Shown here one piece after another: positions 4,127 to 5,375 of a stretch of 5,375 nucleotides of DNA. Numbering within the stretch: the stretch's first letter is position 1; the number at the start of each line of letters is the position of its first letter. The translations under genes were made by a program, and so were the position numbers. Source of the DNA: Thermoproteota archaeon (GTDB lineage: Archaea; Korarchaeota; Korarchaeia; Korarchaeales; Korarchaeaceae). The notes below the pieces were generated by a model. The model did not search any database. It saw nothing but the letters and a program-made list of their open reading frames with translations, and was not told the origin of the DNA. Location of the stretch: positions 1 to 5,375 of the forward strand of contig QMVZ01000111.1 in assembly GCA_003661365.1 (NCBI GenBank), given 5' to 3'.

Positions 4127-5254
4127 TCACTCAACCACTATCTCAAATCCTTCTCCGAGATTTTCTGTTTTCTCGGGTTTTTTACGTCCTTTTTCCACCA
4201 CTAACGAGAAAATGATTACTATGATGCCAACGATAATTATGATCGAAACTGCTGTGCTTGGAGGCTTGAAAGACCTGGTTATCTCTTTTTCTTCGACCCA
4301 TTTAGCCTCTCCCAGCAAGGTTGACTTGTGCCAGATTTCGACCTTTAGGGGTTTTGGAGCAGGAATGCTTACTTCGGCGCTTTCTCCTTTCTCTAGATAG
4401 ATGGCTCTTGTCTGATCTATCCCCTCCCCAATGGCCCTAACGAGGAAGAGACCCTCGTTTCCTATGTTGTTCAAAGACACCCTTATCATGCCGTTTGAAA
4501 AGCTAGCTAGGGCAGTTATCTCATATCCTTTTGCTACTTCGAATTCGAAGTCCGGCATCTTCAGCTCAAGCACGTACTCGTTCGGGGCCTCTGGCTCATT
4601 GAAGTTCTCCCATACGAGCATTCCCTCCTCGACCACCTTTGGACCCTTTGCTCCAGACGGGCTCCAGCTGTAAGAGATTAGCTCGACTCCCTCGCCCATC
4701 CTGAACTCTATTATGTCCACCCATCCCCTCTCCATCCTGGTGTACGGATCAGCAACCGTTATCCTGTACACATTCCCATCGAGCCTCTCTATTTTGTCTG
4801 CTGTCTCCAAGTTCACAAGGACGTCAAGAACTATTGCACCTTCGAACTCTGTCATGCTTTCTCCTTCAAGATAAAGAAGGACGGTCTCATCGTCTACCAT
4901 CCTCATATGTCCAACTATCTTGTAATCTAGCTTTCTTGGATCGTTTACAAACAGATATGGCATCTCCCTGCTGACTATCTGCTCCTCTTCGGCCATCAAT
5001 TGCATTAGAACTGATACGTTCCCGTAGGCGCTTTCAAACCCCTTCTTCCCGACCAGAAATGGATGCATTAACAGGGTAACGACAGCTGTTCCGTTGCTGT
5101 AGAAGGTTATCCTGTAGTTTATCGCTGTTATCAGCCTAGGACCCTGAGAAGACACTTCTAAGATTGTTGTCAAAGATAAAGCTGATAAGAGAGCTAGAGA
5201 GACCATAAATGTGGGAAATACAACCTTTATTACCTTGTTTCTGAATGAAACCAT
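4127..5254 (-). CDS. Surface protein with N-terminal signal and C-terminal membrane anchor
   Basis: This 375-residue protein is not assigned to a named family. A basic N-terminus (MVSFRNKVIK) and a hydrophobic stretch at about 11-33 form a signal peptide or signal anchor, with no clear AxA cleavage site. The outside portion (about 37-333) is beta-rich. Residues 44-65 (NYRITFYSNGTAVVTLLMHP) begin a domain that runs on to WVDIIEFRMGEGVELISYSW. Residues about 238-320 (including MIRVSLNNIGNEG and LEKGESAEVSIPAP) look like an immunoglobulin/CARDB-type fold. N-glycosylation sequons occur at Asn54 and Asn79. A very hydrophobic helix at about 335-353 (Ile/Val-rich) is followed by RKKPEK and a 20-residue acidic cytoplasmic tail. 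Start ATG 5254 has a strong SD 4 nt upstream. It is the second gene of an operon, 5 bp after the partial gene at the right edge, and is convergent to the protease. A role in the cell envelope is inferred from topology alone. Confidence 0.82.
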   Translation of the reverse strand: MVSFRNKVIKVVFPTFMVSLALLSALSLTTILEVSSQGPRLITAINYRITFYSNGTAVVTLLMHPFLVGKKGFESAYGNVSVLMQLMAEEEQIVSREMPYLFVNDPRKLDYKIVGHMRMVDDETVLLYLEGESMTEFEGAIVLDVLVNLETADKIERLDGNVYRITVADPYTRMERGWVDIIEFRMGEGVELISYSWSPSGAKGPKVVEEGMLVWENFNEPEAPNEYVLELKMPDFEFEVAKGYEITALASFSNGMIRVSLNNIGNEGLFLVRAIGEGIDQTRAIYLEKGESAEVSIPAPKPLKVEIWHKSTLLGEAKWVEEKEITRSFKPPSTAVSIIIIVGIIVIIFSLVVEKGRKKPEKTENLGEGFEIVVE

Positions 5255-5258
5255 TTAA

Positions 5259-5268
5259 CTCACCCCTC
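5259..5268 (-). promoter_or_regulatory. Ribosome binding site of the surface protein
   Basis: Reading on the minus strand, GAGGGGTGAG closely resembles the archaeal GGAGGTGA consensus and ends 4 nt before ATG 5254. It overlaps the last codons and TGA stop of the upstream gene, which suggests coupled translation. Confidence 0.6.
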
Positions 5269-5375
5269 AGAAATGGGAGAGACCCTATACTCCGCGTACT
5301 CTAGATCGAAGACCATGGACTCTGCCATTCTAAGCCACTCCACCTCTAAGACGAACTCCCCCTCAACCTCTAGTA
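5260..5375 (-). CDS. 3' end of a gene running off the right edge, upstream partner of the surface protein
   Basis: Only the last 37 codons and a TGA stop (5262-5260) are inside the window; the other two minus-strand frames have stops in the first few codons. The tail reads EGEFVLEVEWLRMAES, then DLEYAEYRVSPISEG. It has no membrane segment at its end, unlike the next gene. Part of it resembles the neighbouring surface protein (EGEFVLEVEWL against EGAIVLDVLVNL at about residues 138-149), so it may be a related beta-rich extracytoplasmic protein. The 5-bp gap to the next ATG makes an operon very likely. Nothing more can be said without the missing part. Confidence 0.6.
   Translation of the reverse strand, partial: LEVEGEFVLEVEWLRMAESMVFDLEYAEYRVSPISEG

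Overview
The window reads as archaeal DNA, probably from a thermophile and plausibly from the TACK/Thermoproteota side. This is an inference. The evidence is purine-rich GGAGGTGA-type ribosome binding sites, TATA boxes at archaeal spacing, frequent AGA/AGG arginine and ATA isoleucine codons, TTG and GTG starts, and three protein types common in archaea: a COG2820-like nucleoside phosphorylase, a signal-less S1 protease of the 'SNNHV…GDSGSP' type, and a surface protein with a C-terminal anchor. No species can be named from the sequence alone.

Layout. (1) Positions 1-855: an inverted repeat, a clear TATA box and a Shine-Dalgarno site lead into a class I SAM-dependent methyltransferase. (2) Positions 856-1534: a 181-residue protein of unknown function whose TTG start sits just behind a possible SD-occluding hairpin. 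(3) Positions 1531-2313 (minus): a purine/uridine-phosphorylase-superfamily enzyme, tail to tail with the previous gene and sharing 4 bp of overlapping stop codons. (4) Positions 2314-2617: a 304-bp AT-rich divergent region with a TATA-like site, hairpins, an eight-T run and short direct repeats. (5) Positions 2618-3884: a coupled pair, a 65-residue two-helix membrane protein overlapping a trypsin-like protease by 8 bp. (6) Positions 3885-4126: a convergent gap holding what looks like a decayed reading frame interrupted by TAG, plus nested hairpins and T runs. (7) Positions 4127-5375 (minus): a surface-anchored beta-rich protein preceded by the 3' end of another gene in the same operon; the tail of that gene resembles part of the anchored protein.

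How the genes work together. Two pairs are supported by spacing. The small membrane protein and the protease are translationally coupled and probably act together, possibly as a membrane-tethered or membrane-gated cytoplasmic protease. The two minus-strand genes at the right edge are 5 bp apart and look like a surface-protein operon. The methyltransferase, the unknown protein and the phosphorylase look like independent transcription units. The most unusual part of the window is the membrane-protein/protease pair together with the repeat-rich leader in front of it.
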